A stretch of DNA of 32,365 nucleotides, taken from an uncultured Eubacteriales bacterium. Lineage in GTDB: Bacteria; Bacillota; Clostridia; Oscillospirales; CAG-272. The stretch covers positions 1 through 32,365 of the forward strand of contig CAKTAA010000020.1 of NCBI GenBank assembly GCA_934526185.1. Reading direction: 5' to 3'. The position numbers were made by a program, and so were the translations under genes. This document shows positions 15,202 to 24,190 of this stretch, piece by piece; positions within the stretch are counted from its first letter, which is position 1, and each line of letters opens with the position of its first letter. The notes beneath the pieces were generated by a model, which was not told where the DNA came from, searched no databases, and saw only the letters and a list, made by a program, of their open reading frames with translations.

Positions 15202-16053
15202 ATGGAATTGTGGTTTACAGAACGTCATACTCCCCAGGCCAGTTTTTCCATCAAAGTAGAAAGACAGCTTTATTCCGCCCAGAGCGAATATCAGAGAATC
15301 GACGTCTTTGATTCCCGGGAATTCGGGCGTTTTCTGACACTGGACGGATATATGATGCTGACGGAAAAAGATGAGTTCATCTATCATGAAATGATTACAC
15401 ATGTACCCATGGCCGTTCATCCCGGGGCGGAAAAAATACTTGTCGTCGGAGCGGGCGACGGGGGCGTGGTGCGGGAGCTGACGCGATACGAAACTGTCAA
15501 GCACATCGATCTGGTGGAAATCGATCCCCTTGTCATCGAGGTCTGCAAAAAGTATCTGCCGCAGACCGCCTGCCGTCTCGACGATCCGCGCGTGACCATC
15601 ACGTGCGAGGACGGGCTCAAGTATATCCGTTCCTGTGAGAATGAATACGATATCATTATCATCGATTCCACCGATCCGTTTGGCCCCGGAGAGGGCTTGT
15701 TTACCAAAGAATTTTACGGAAGCTGCTACAAAGCGCTGCATGCAGACGGTATTATGGTCAATCAGCATGAAAGCCCATTCTACGCGGAGGACGCCGCAGC
15801 GATGCAGCGCGCGCATAAGCGCATTGTAGAAAGCTTTCCCATCAGCAGGGTATATCAGGCCCACATACCGACCTATCCGTCCGGGCACTGGCTCTTCGGC
15901 TTTTCATCAAAGCAGTATCATCCGGTAGCGGATCTGCACGCAGCCGCCTGGAATCTGCGCGGTATCCGCACAAAATATTATAACACCAAGCTTCACGCCG
16001 GCGCGTTCGCTCTGCCGACCTACGTAGAGGAAATGCTCCGCGATGTAGAGTAG
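15202..16053 (+). CDS. speE: Spermidine synthase (aminopropyltransferase)
   Basis: 283 residues, the standard bacterial length. The N-terminal beta-strand tetramerisation domain is followed by a Rossmann methyltransferase-like domain with GAGDGG at 83-88. Glu106 sits in VEIDP and Glu136-Asp137 in CEDG. The catalytic loop is DSTDPFGPG with Asp155 and Asp158. It transfers the aminopropyl group from decarboxylated AdoMet to putrescine, giving spermidine and methylthioadenosine. It follows speA by 7 bp, so it is in the operon. Since a second spermidine route (CASDH/NspC) follows, the real acceptor could differ (for example spermidine to a tetraamine), which would need assay. Confidence 0.95.
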   Translation: MELWFTERHTPQASFSIKVERQLYSAQSEYQRIDVFDSREFGRFLTLDGYMMLTEKDEFIYHEMITHVPMAVHPGAEKILVVGAGDGGVVRELTRYETVKHIDLVEIDPLVIEVCKKYLPQTACRLDDPRVTITCEDGLKYIRSCENEYDIIIIDSTDPFGPGEGLFTKEFYGSCYKALHADGIMVNQHESPFYAEDAAAMQRAHKRIVESFPISRVYQAHIPTYPSGHWLFGFSSKQYHPVADLHAAAWNLRGIRTKYYNTKLHAGAFALPTYVEEMLRDVE

Positions 16054-16175
16054 CTTCGCAGGAAAACAGCCGGAAGTAAACACCCTCTGCCGCGCGAAAA
16101 CTGTCTGACACACAAAGTAGTGTAAATTTTGTATGAAAACCGTCCTAATTTTACAACAAAGGAAGCTTTCGCTGC

Positions 16176-17090
16176 GTGAAAGCTATGGTCATAACAATGA
16201 TAATGCCAAAAAATCACGAAATATTCATAGGATGTGAAAAGGAATACGTCGAAGCGGCTATTGTCTTGTTCGGCGCGCCGTTCGACGGAACGGTATCCTA
16301 CCGACCGGGAACGCGGTTCGGTCCCCGCGCCATTCGAAGCGAATCGTTCGGGCTGGAAACCTACAGCCCGTACCAGGATGCAGATCTGGAGGAAGCTTCC
16401 GTCTGCGACCTCGGAGATTTAGAGCTTAGCTTCGGGAATCCAACCGCTGTCATTTCGGCTGTGGAGGCAACCGCCTCTGAGCTTTTAAAGGATAAAAAAC
16501 TGCCGTTCCTATTCGGCGGAGAGCATCTGGTAACGCTCGGCGCCGTGCGCGCGGCCTATCAAAAGTATCCCGATTTGCATCTGATTCATATAGACGCTCA
16601 CACGGATCTTAGGGAGGAATATCTGGGCGAGACGCTTTCTCACGCTTCCGTCATCCGCCGCTGTCATGACTTTCTCGGAGACGGTAGAATTCATCAGTTT
16701 GGCATACGCTCCGGGGAGCGCGCGGAATTTGCCTTCGCCAAAGAGCACACCTCCCTGATTCCCTTCGACTTTTCCGGACTTTCGGAAAAGCTGGAGACTC
16801 TCAGAGACAAGCCGGTTTATCTTACCGTGGATCTCGATGTTATGGATCCGTCCGTTTTCCCCGGAACAGGTACCCCAGAGCCGGGCGGCGTTTCCTTTGA
16901 CGTGCTTCGGCAGGCGGTAGAAGCAATATGCCGCCGCACCTCCGTCATTGCCTGTGATATGGTCGAGCTGTCGCCTCCATACGATGCGGGAGGCATATCA
17001 ACAGCCGCGGCATGCAAGCTGACAAGAGAAATGCTGATTGCCCTGACACAGGCGCGCAAATCCGCAGATGTCCGGAACCAGGCGGAATAA
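16176..17090 (+). CDS. speB: Agmatinase (arginase/ureohydrolase family)
   Basis: 304 residues. The GTG at 16176 is chosen for its spacing to AAAGGAAG (16158-16165). ATGs at 16185 and 16203 are further off. All manganese ligands are present: His117 (GGEHLVT), Asp140, His142 and Asp144 (DAHTD), and Asp219 and Asp221 (DLDVMDP). The ureohydrolase signature lies around 217-228. It hydrolyses agmatine to putrescine plus urea, linking SpeA to both spermidine routes in this operon. The 122 bp between speE and this gene hold no clear promoter or terminator. Confidence 0.92.
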   Translation: MKAMVITMIMPKNHEIFIGCEKEYVEAAIVLFGAPFDGTVSYRPGTRFGPRAIRSESFGLETYSPYQDADLEEASVCDLGDLELSFGNPTAVISAVEATASELLKDKKLPFLFGGEHLVTLGAVRAAYQKYPDLHLIHIDAHTDLREEYLGETLSHASVIRRCHDFLGDGRIHQFGIRSGERAEFAFAKEHTSLIPFDFSGLSEKLETLRDKPVYLTVDLDVMDPSVFPGTGTPEPGGVSFDVLRQAVEAICRRTSVIACDMVELSPPYDAGGISTAAACKLTREMLIALTQARKSADVRNQAE

Positions 17091-17146
17091 AGTCGGAATT
17101 TCTGAATCAAGCTATAACATCATTTCAAACAGAAAGGACAAGCAAA

Positions 17147-18352
17147 ATGGGAAAAGCTTTAATTATCGGGTGCGGCGGGGTCGCCTCCGTTGCCGCGCAC
17201 AAGTGCGCGCAGAACAGCGATGTTTTTGAGGAGCTGTGCATCGCCAGCCGCACAAAATCAAAATGCGATGCGCTGAAAGACAAGCTGGCGCCGCATACGA
17301 AAACAAAAATTACAACAGCGCAGGTGAACGCTGACAATATTGATGAGGTTGCCGCCCTAATCCGCGCCGTCCGTCCGGACGTCGTCATGAATTTGGCTCT
17401 GCCCTATCAGGATCTTTCGATTATGGAGGCGTGCCTTATGACAAAAACGCCGTACCTCGACACCGCGAACTACGAACCCGAGGACACGGCAAAATTTGAA
17501 TATAGCTGGCAATGGGCCTACCGGAAAAGATTTGAGGAGGCGGGCATCACCGCTCTGCTCGGCAGCGGCTTTGATCCAGGCGTCACCGGAGTTTTCTGCG
17601 CATATGCACAGAAGCATCACTTCGACGTCATCGACACCATCGATATACTGGACTGCAACGCGGGCGACCACGGGTACCCCTTCGCTACAAATTTCAACCC
17701 GGAAATCAATATACGAGAGGTCACGGCAAAAGGCAGCTATTACGAAAATGGGAAATTCATAGAAACGGAGCCGATGGAAATCAAGCGCATATACGATTTT
17801 CCCGAGATCGGTCCGAAGGACATGTATCTCTTACACCATGAGGAGCTGGAATCGCTGGCTATCAACATTCCGGGCGTCAAACGCATCCGTTTCTTTATGA
17901 CGTTTGGCCAGAGCTATCTTACGCATCTTAAATGCCTGCAAAATGTCGGCATGACGTCTATAGAACCGATCCTGTTCGAAGGACGGCCGATTGTCCCTCT
18001 CCAGTTTCTAAAAGCGGTTTTGCCGGATCCGGCCTCGCTCGGCCCGCGCACCAAGGGCAAAACCAATATCGGATGTATTTTCCACGGAAAAAAAGACGGC
18101 AAACCGAAAAGCTATTATGTATATAACGTCTGCGATCACGAGGCATGTTACAGAGAGGTCGGTTCTCAGGCAGTCGCCTACACGACCGGCGTACCGGCCA
18201 TGATCGGCGCGAAAATGCTGCTCACAGGCGCCTGGAACAAGCCCGGCGTTCACAACATTGAAGAATTTGATCCGGATCCGTTTATGGAGGAGCTGAACCG
18301 CTGCGGACTGCCGTGGAAGGAAAGCTTTGATCCGGCGCCGGTCGATGAATAA
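17147..18352 (+). CDS. Carboxyspermidine/carboxynorspermidine dehydrogenase (CASDH, saccharopine dehydrogenase family)
   Basis: 401 residues. ATG at 17147 is chosen for AGAAAGGA upstream and for starting directly at the Rossmann strand (MGKALIIGCGGVAS). An in-frame ATG at 17012 lies within speB and would add 45 unrelated residues. NAD(P)-binding GCGGVAS at 8-14. The body is similar to Lys1-like saccharopine dehydrogenases and has the usual CASDH length (about 400). The family condenses aspartate beta-semialdehyde with putrescine or diaminopropane and reduces the imine, giving carboxyspermidine or carboxynorspermidine. Because the operon makes putrescine, carboxyspermidine is the expected product. 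Its decarboxylase follows (18569). Confidence 0.88.
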   Translation: MGKALIIGCGGVASVAAHKCAQNSDVFEELCIASRTKSKCDALKDKLAPHTKTKITTAQVNADNIDEVAALIRAVRPDVVMNLALPYQDLSIMEACLMTKTPYLDTANYEPEDTAKFEYSWQWAYRKRFEEAGITALLGSGFDPGVTGVFCAYAQKHHFDVIDTIDILDCNAGDHGYPFATNFNPEINIREVTAKGSYYENGKFIETEPMEIKRIYDFPEIGPKDMYLLHHEELESLAINIPGVKRIRFFMTFGQSYLTHLKCLQNVGMTSIEPILFEGRPIVPLQFLKAVLPDPASLGPRTKGKTNIGCIFHGKKDGKPKSYYVYNVCDHEACYREVGSQAVAYTTGVPAMIGAKMLLTGAWNKPGVHNIEEFDPDPFMEELNRCGLPWKESFDPAPVDE

Positions 18353-18374
18353 GATTACAATATGCCGCAGAGAG

Positions 18375-18419
18375 GGCGCGCCCTTCCGGCCCCGGAACAG
18401 AGGGGGCCGGCGGCGCGCC
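18375..18419 (+). repeat. Very GC-rich long hairpin between CASDH and nspC
   Basis: GGCGCGCC-ctt-CCGGCCCC (18375-18393) pairs with GGGGCCGG-c-GGCGCGCC (18403-18419). This is 16 G-C pairs with a small internal loop and a 9-nt terminal loop. It starts 23 nt after the CASDH stop. No U tract follows, so it is more likely an RNA-stabilising or attenuating element within the operon than a full terminator. Confidence 0.7.
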
Positions 18420-18568
18420 TGTTTGCAGGAATACGTCTGCCAAGACAAACCGTTGTCAAAACATAGGGGAAGTTCTGCGCCTTTCCTCCAGTCGGACTTT
18501 AATTCTATTCTAACCGCTCCGCTTCCCTTCAAAAAAATCAGCTTCATTTTAAAAAGGAAATCAAGGAT

Positions 18569-19699
18569 ATGAATACAGACGCATTGCCAACACCGTGTTA
18601 TGTCATCGACGAGGCCGCGCTGCTCAGAAATCTGGAAATTCTTCGCGGCGTATCCGAACGCACAGGATGCAAAATCCTGCTTGCGCAGAAAGCTTTTTCC
18701 CTCTTCGCACTGTACCCCCTCATCGGGCAGTATCTCGACGGAACGGCCTCAAGCGGGCTATATGAGGCACGTCTCGGCCGGGAATGTATGAATCTGGAAA
18801 ACCATGTATTTTCCGCCGCGTACCGTCCGGATGAAATCCGCGAGCTTGCCGACATATGCGACCATGTCGTTTTCAATTCCCCCTCTCAGCTTCTTGCATA
18901 TGGAGACACCGTCCGCCGCGCAGGGAAGAGCGTCGGGCTGCGCATCAATCCGGAATGCTCGACGCAGGAGGGGCACGCACAGTACGATCCGTGCTCGGAC
19001 GGTTCACGCCTGGGCGTCCGCCGGCGTTATTTTAATGCAGATCTTGCTGAGCAAATTGACGGCATACATTTTCATACGCTCTGTGAGCAGAACGCGGACG
19101 CCCTTGCCGTAACACTTCGCTCTGTGGAAGATTCCTTTGGCCCGTATCTTGAGAAAATGAAATGGATCAACTTCGGCGGCGGCCATCACATCACACGCGG
19201 AGGCTACCGCATTGAACTCCTCGAAAAATGCATCCTGCATATGCAGAACAAATACGGCGTTCAGGTGTATCTGGAGCCGGGAGAAGCGGTGGCGCTCAAC
19301 GCGGGCTTTCTAATAACCACCGTGCTGGACGTCCCGCCGTATGACGACCGACCATTCGCTATTCTCGATACCTCCGCCGCGTGCCACATGCCGGATGTGC
19401 TGGAAATGCCGTACAGACCGCCCTTAATGGGTGCGGGACTTCCCGGTGAAAAAGCCTTTACCTTCCGCCTGGGCGCTCCCACCTGTCTTGCCGGCGACGT
19501 AATAGGCGATTATTCGTTCGACGCACCTCTAAAGCCAGGCGACCGCCTGACGTTCGGGGATATGGCCATTTACACGATGGTAAAGAACAACACCTTCAAT
19601 GGGATGCCGCTTCCGTCAATTGCCCTGCGGAACGGGCGGGGGAACTGCAAGCTTCTGCGCCGCTTCTCCTATGAGGATTTCAAATGCCGCCTGTCCTGA
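18569..19699 (+). CDS. nspC: Carboxynorspermidine/carboxyspermidine decarboxylase
   Basis: 376 residues, the usual NspC size. This is an alanine-racemase-fold PLP enzyme. The Schiff-base lysine is Lys41 (ILLAQKAFS), phosphate-binding GGGHH lies in the middle of the chain, EPGEAV is nearby, and HFHTLCEQ is a family motif. AAGGAAATCAAGGAT lies before the ATG. It decarboxylates carboxyspermidine to spermidine, completing the AdoMet-independent route begun by the upstream CASDH. The 216-bp gap to CASDH contains the long GC hairpin, so its expression may be tuned separately from the upstream genes. Confidence 0.93.
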   Translation: MNTDALPTPCYVIDEAALLRNLEILRGVSERTGCKILLAQKAFSLFALYPLIGQYLDGTASSGLYEARLGRECMNLENHVFSAAYRPDEIRELADICDHVVFNSPSQLLAYGDTVRRAGKSVGLRINPECSTQEGHAQYDPCSDGSRLGVRRRYFNADLAEQIDGIHFHTLCEQNADALAVTLRSVEDSFGPYLEKMKWINFGGGHHITRGGYRIELLEKCILHMQNKYGVQVYLEPGEAVALNAGFLITTVLDVPPYDDRPFAILDTSAACHMPDVLEMPYRPPLMGAGLPGEKAFTFRLGAPTCLAGDVIGDYSFDAPLKPGDRLTFGDMAIYTMVKNNTFNGMPLPSIALRNGRGNCKLLRRFSYEDFKCRLS

Positions 19700-19787
19700 G
19701 AGGTCCCTCGCAGCCGTACCGCCTTTGTCGTATAGCTAACTGACACATTTCAAATTACCAAATCTCAAAGAAAGGCGTCCGACAGCT

Positions 19788-20240
19788 ATGAATCGTGAAA
19801 GCATCCCGCGAAAAAAAGACCTTTATGCATTTCTGTTTCTGCATGCGGCGCTCGCCGGCCTACTGCTGCTTTTCCCGCTGTATCTCGAAATATCTGCACG
19901 CCTGCCGAAATCTCTTACCGCATGCAAAATTCACGAACTTCTGCATATCTACTGTCCGGTATGCGGCATGACGCGGTCGCTGTCGTATCTGCTTGAGGGA
20001 CGCTTTGCACAGTCATTTTTATCCTATCCGCCGCTGCATTACTTTATTCTCCTGTTTGTCTGTTTTGACATCCGCGCTTTTCTGTGCATCGTTCGTGGCC
20101 GGCGTGTGCGTCTGCCGGCAATATCCGCGGCGGCATGGAGTCTTTTGGCCGTCGTCCTTTCCTTTTTTATCATCCGCAACTTACTTCTTACCGTTTTTCA
20201 TATCGATCCCTTGTGCGATCTCATTTTTTGTTGGCTTTGA
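19788..20240 (+). CDS. DUF2752 membrane protein
   Basis: 150 residues with three hydrophobic segments (about 13-36, 80-102 and 108-138). The DUF2752 signature is intact: CPVCGMTRS with Cys56, Cys59 and Arg63. GAAAGGC lies about 12 nt before the ATG. The family is widespread in bacteria with unknown function, and the Cys pair suggests metal or thiol chemistry near the membrane. It lies 88 bp behind nspC on the same strand and could be read from the spe transcript. No functional link is known to me. Confidence 0.85.
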   Translation: MNRESIPRKKDLYAFLFLHAALAGLLLLFPLYLEISARLPKSLTACKIHELLHIYCPVCGMTRSLSYLLEGRFAQSFLSYPPLHYFILLFVCFDIRAFLCIVRGRRVRLPAISAAAWSLLAVVLSFFIIRNLLLTVFHIDPLCDLIFCWL

Positions 20241-20325
20241 CAGCATAAAAGAGGATTTGCTCTCCGCCCTTCAATCAAAACTCCTTGATTTTGTATAATT
20301 CCGACGGGAAGAATCACTGAAACGA

Positions 20326-20354
20326 TTGATTTTTTTATGTCTTTCGGTTATAAT
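20326..20354 (+). promoter_or_regulatory. Sigma-A promoter inside the large gap
   Basis: TTGATT (20326-20331), 17 nt, consensus TATAAT (20349-20354). The predicted start is near 20361, almost 780 nt before the next recognisable gene. It implies a transcript from this region. Confidence 0.65.
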
Positions 20355-20680
20355 AGGTAAGAATAACGTAACTTCGTGATTCTGCGCTGTAAAATGAACT
20401 GTTCCGCCTGCTGGCGCCATTGTGTTCAATTGCCGGCGAATACGACGGTGAAATGCCGCAGTGAACGTCATAACAATTTGGTCTTCCGTATTTCGAATTC
20501 CAAATATATTATCGCCGCGACGATCAGACCGTCTCCGTCTCTGACAGCCAGTCCATGGGCTTAAATATTTGTGATATGACTGTCATGCCGCATTCTTTCC
20601 GTACAGGGAGCCCTGCTCTCAAATCGACTTGCGGCCAGGCCTTTCAACGAATCTTCTGATTTGCGATGTAGATACCCTGA

Positions 20681-20953
20681 CAGAGGGAGCATCTGTTCTG
20701 TTTCAACGACACGGTTCCAAGCGAAACGGAGCGCGCGGACGCGGAACAAATTCAGGAAGAAGGAGCCGAAATTTTCTGTATCACCGGCTGTCTGAGACCG
20801 CAGCAAAAAGATGAAGCGGCAGGAAACCGCTCTTTTATTTCAAAATTCGTAAAGACTGGGTGGGGTACGGAAGAATATAAAAGAACCGGCTTTGCCGGCG
20901 GTTTTGATCCCCGTAAGCGCCTTCCGCTTTCCCGGCTCTGCCGATATCTCTGA
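20681..20953 (+). pseudogene. Startless open frame, possible gene remnant
   Basis: A 90-codon frame opens just after TGA at 20678 and runs to TGA at 20951. It has no ATG, GTG or TTG. Its translation looks protein-like (NDTVPSETERADAEQIQEEG, then GAEIFCITGCLRP) with GAA/GCG/GAC-rich codons like the neighbouring genes. The frame just before, in another phase, reads LLICDVDTLTEGASVLF, so a frameshifted remnant is conceivable. I do not recognise the family. Chance openness at this length is also plausible. Confidence 0.25.
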
Positions 20954-21133
20954 CAGACGACGGCGACGTTACTCAATCATTTTTTACGCCTGTAAATTTC
21001 ACTGTGCTTTAGCAGTACGTTCGTACGCAGAAGGAGCAATATACGCCGAGCCGTGTGCAATACTTCATATTCCATCCGGAAGGCTTCCTCCTATCTGCCA
21101 AAATAAAATGCTGCAAACAAAAAGAGGTTATAC

Positions 21134-22648
21134 ATGTCAAATTCAACTCACTTCAGCCGTTTCTTCCGTCCGCTCCTTTTGATACTCACCGCAGCAGTCC
21201 TTGTTTCATCTGCCTCCTGCGGCATTATCCGCATCAATTTTCCAAAGGAGGACAGCGGTACGCTGACAAGCGACATATCTCCTTCGGATTCACAGGAAAT
21301 ACCGGAGCCTGATCCCGAAAATCTGCGCAAAGAAGCGGAGGAGCTCCTCGCAGCCCTTCCCTCAACGGATATGGGCGGTGAAACTATTATCATAGCGACA
21401 GTCAGCACCGCCGCGTTTAAGCCTGCCGCCTCAGACAACGAATGGGACAGCCTGCTGCTGGAACGCAATCAAATGATCGCCGACAAGTTTAATGCCAACC
21501 TCGTCTTTTTAGAATACGATATTGAAACGCTTTACGCGGAAGCGGTGGAAGCAAAGACGTCCGAAAACGGGCGCTATATCGCCGATTTTTACGCTATCCC
21601 CGCCGAATGGGTCGGTCGGTTTCAGAAGGCCGGGCTCCTTGAGGATCTCCGAACCCTGCCGAACCTGGATCTGGATGCGCCCTATTTTGACACAGAAGCG
21701 ATGGAGGCTGTTTCGGCAAACGGCAGGACCTATGCGGTCATGGGTGATTTTCTTTACAACCCTGACAATCTCTACGGTGTATACTTCAACAAGGATCTGC
21801 TTCAGACGTGCGGGCTTAGCAGTCCGTATCAGGCAATGGAGGAAGGGAGATGGACATGGGAGACATTTTTCAGCATGGCCTCCGCTGCGCTGACCGATGT
21901 CAACGGCAGCGCAACAGGCGCATACGGCCATGCTCTGTCCGGCTGGACGGATGACGAATTGGAAGCTCTTCTGCTGGCTTCCTCAGGGCTTCAGCTCGTA
22001 TCGTCCGGAAAGGATCAGACACCGGTTCTCACAGACAACACGGAAAGCCTGCAGCTTCTGGCAGATGTCATGCATATGGCAATTTACGGCAGCAGCACGT
22101 CCGCTGTTCCCGCAGGAATTCTTTCGGATACGCCGGTCATCGGTCTTTTTTGCCAAAACAAGCTGCTCTTTCTTATCGATACCGCTGCCAGGATGTCTCA
22201 GCTCTCCGATATCAGCGTCAACTGGGGATTTTTGCCGCTTCCGAAAATCAGCGAAACACAGGAAGCCTTTTCCTCATATGCGTCAGAGCGGACGCCTGTG
22301 CTGACAGTTCCGTCAGGCTGCTCCTCACCGGAGATTAAAGGACAGATTCTGCAGGCGCTGTTTGCCGCCTCCTATTCCTATATCGAACAGGAATATCTTG
22401 CCGACCGGCTGGCCTATGTCGTCCGTGACAGCCGCTCTCTGGATTCTCTGGAGATCATCGGCCGCTCCGTCTATTACGATTTTGGCGCCATTTTCGCCCC
22501 GGCATATACAAGCCTTCGGTCCGCAACGCTTGCAGCGCTTTCAAGTGCTGCCGCTTCCGGCGGAAGCGTCTCCGCCTACAGCGACAGATACCGGGATGCA
22601 GCAAATCGGGAGCTTGCCGAAGCCTTTTCTGCCGTCAGCCAAGAATAG
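21134..22648 (+). CDS. Extracellular solute-binding lipoprotein (ABC-type, family 1-like)
   Basis: 504 residues. AGAGG lies 6 nt before the ATG. An N-terminal hydrophobic signal with a lipobox-like SSASC (Cys around residue 29) is followed by a disordered acidic linker rich in Pro, Ser and Asp. The remaining 400 residues follow the cluster of carbohydrate-type solute-binding proteins, with patterns such as GRTYAVMGDF, LYGVYFNKDLLQTCGL and WTWETFF. These bind sugars or similar ligands outside the membrane and deliver them to ABC permeases. No permease or ATPase gene lies nearby, so it is an orphan. It may use a transporter encoded elsewhere or act as a sensor. The ligand is unknown. Confidence 0.82.
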   Translation: MSNSTHFSRFFRPLLLILTAAVLVSSASCGIIRINFPKEDSGTLTSDISPSDSQEIPEPDPENLRKEAEELLAALPSTDMGGETIIIATVSTAAFKPAASDNEWDSLLLERNQMIADKFNANLVFLEYDIETLYAEAVEAKTSENGRYIADFYAIPAEWVGRFQKAGLLEDLRTLPNLDLDAPYFDTEAMEAVSANGRTYAVMGDFLYNPDNLYGVYFNKDLLQTCGLSSPYQAMEEGRWTWETFFSMASAALTDVNGSATGAYGHALSGWTDDELEALLLASSGLQLVSSGKDQTPVLTDNTESLQLLADVMHMAIYGSSTSAVPAGILSDTPVIGLFCQNKLLFLIDTAARMSQLSDISVNWGFLPLPKISETQEAFSSYASERTPVLTVPSGCSSPEIKGQILQALFAASYSYIEQEYLADRLAYVVRDSRSLDSLEIIGRSVYYDFGAIFAPAYTSLRSATLAALSSAAASGGSVSAYSDRYRDAANRELAEAFSAVSQE

Positions 22649-22726
22649 AATACTCGTACCGGAAAACGGGCGCTGCTTCCGTGGATTTGACGCCTAAAAG
22701 AGACGCAGACATTCCGGATGATGACA

Positions 22727-22742
22727 GGCCCTCTTTAGGGCC
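22727..22742 (+). terminator. Short hairpin after the solute-binding protein gene
   Basis: GGCCCT-CTTT-AGGGCC is a perfect 6-bp stem with a tetraloop, 80 nt after the stop. It has no U tract, so termination is weak at best. Confidence 0.3.
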
Positions 22743-22811
22743 GCCGTATAAAAACGAACAAACCGTACAACGCATCAGCGTTTACAGATTTCTGAAAGGA
22801 ATGACGCTCTC

Positions 22812-23939
22812 ATGCTGAAAGTTCTGCACTGCGCCGATATTCATCTCGACGCTCCCTTTTCCCTGTACAATCCGGAAATCTCCGAAATTAGAAAAAACGA
22901 GCTGCGCGGCGCCTTTTCCTCCATGTTTCTGCGCGCCAGGCAGTGGAACATCGATCTCGTGCTGATAGCCGGCGACCTGTTCGATCACGCCTCTGTCCAG
23001 CCCGAAACCGTAAAGATGCTGAAAAGGGAATTTGCCGCCATCCCCGGCTGCCGCTTCGTCATTTCTCCAGGCAATCACGACCCTTACACGCCGTATTCAA
23101 AATATGCAACGGAAGACTTTCCAGACAATGTTTACATTTTCCGCGAGGAAACGCCCTCCTTTTTCCGTTTTGACGACATCGGCGCAACCGTGTGCGGATA
23201 TGCTTTCCGCAGCCGTTCCCTGCCATATTCACCGCTTGAAGATTATACGCTGCCGGAGGACGAAAATATACGTATCCTCTGTGCTCATGCAGATATCAGA
23301 AATGCGGATTCTCCGTACGCACCGCTGAGGCGCGAAACGCTTGAGCGGCTGCGAATCGATTATGCTGCGCTCGGTCATGTCCACAATTTTGAAGGCATTC
23401 TGAGAACAGGGGGAACGTATTACGGCTATGCCGGCTGCTTTGAAGGACGAGGCTTTGATGAACCCGGGCTCAAGGGCGCGGTATATGCAGAGCTGACGCG
23501 GCGCGAGGATCGAACGGTAAATGCAGATATTAAGCGCATTCGTTTTTCCAAAAAGCATTACGAAAACGATACCTTAGATATCAGCGGAGCCTCAGATACG
23601 GCGGAGGCTGCGGCACGTATACGCGAGCACATCCAGAAACACAGGTATGATGAGGATACAGCGCTCCGCGTCACGCTGACTGGCAGCGTTTTGCCTTCGC
23701 TGATGCTCCGTGAGGATACCATAGCGGCACAGTTACCGGCGCTCATGCAGTTTGAACTTTGTGATCGCACGACTCCCGAAACCGATATTCAGGAACTGGA
23801 GGCGGATCCGACCATACGGGGCGCGTATTACGCATGTCTGAAGAAAAAACTCACAACCGGCAGCGAGGAGGAGCGGGAAATCGCCCGGCTTGCGCTCCGC
23901 ATGGGCCTTGCTGCTCTGGAGGGCGGCAGCGCTCTGTAA
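22812..23939 (+). CDS. SbcD/YhaO-like metallophosphoesterase (DNA repair exonuclease)
   Basis: 375 residues. Full set of calcineurin-like phosphoesterase motifs: Asp9 and His11 in CADIHLD, GDLFDH at 54-59, GNHD at 87-90, CAHAD around His159, and GHVH at 188-191. The family cleaves DNA ends with two Mn ions and works with an SMC-like ATPase. The next gene on the same strand encodes exactly such an ATPase (24231-26546). The arrangement and sizes resemble Bacillus yhaO-yhaN more than sbcD-sbcC. There is a 291-bp gap between the two genes. It shows one loose hairpin (23951-23990) and a possible mini-ORF. Confidence 0.9.
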   Translation: MLKVLHCADIHLDAPFSLYNPEISEIRKNELRGAFSSMFLRARQWNIDLVLIAGDLFDHASVQPETVKMLKREFAAIPGCRFVISPGNHDPYTPYSKYATEDFPDNVYIFREETPSFFRFDDIGATVCGYAFRSRSLPYSPLEDYTLPEDENIRILCAHADIRNADSPYAPLRRETLERLRIDYAALGHVHNFEGILRTGGTYYGYAGCFEGRGFDEPGLKGAVYAELTRREDRTVNADIKRIRFSKKHYENDTLDISGASDTAEAAARIREHIQKHRYDEDTALRVTLTGSVLPSLMLREDTIAAQLPALMQFELCDRTTPETDIQELEADPTIRGAYYACLKKKLTTGSEEEREIARLALRMGLAALEGGSAL

Positions 23940-24190
23940 ACGAAGAATGGAAAAATGCGGCTGTGATATATACGAAAAAATTGCATTTTTTCAGTCGTTC
24001 AGCCAATCGCCTTGCCATAAAACAAATCGGCTACATAGGATGGCATTAGCCAAATGCATTCAGGGCCGTATCTAACGTCTCCTGCGACCTTACAATTTTT
24101 CCAGCCAAAGCCCGAACGCCGCATGTAAGAATTACCAAAGGGCGAAATCTACCAGCAAACTAACACCTGACGAAAGGAGCGGCTGTCCCA

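Larger units (their letters stand above)
20241..21133. other. 893-bp region without a convincing gene
   Basis: It holds a good promoter at 20326-20354, a startless 90-codon open frame (20681-20953), and two small hairpins. One is AGCGG/CCGCT at 20815-20831 followed by TCTTTTATTT. The other is CCGGC-TTT-GCCGG at 20886-20898. There is no recognisable protein, tRNA or repeat. The stretch may contain an undescribed small RNA or the remains of a gene. Confidence 0.5.

Noticed and set aside
13048..15888. Minus-strand frames opposite speD, speA and speE
   Set aside because: They mirror conserved enzymes with intact active sites and have no own signals.
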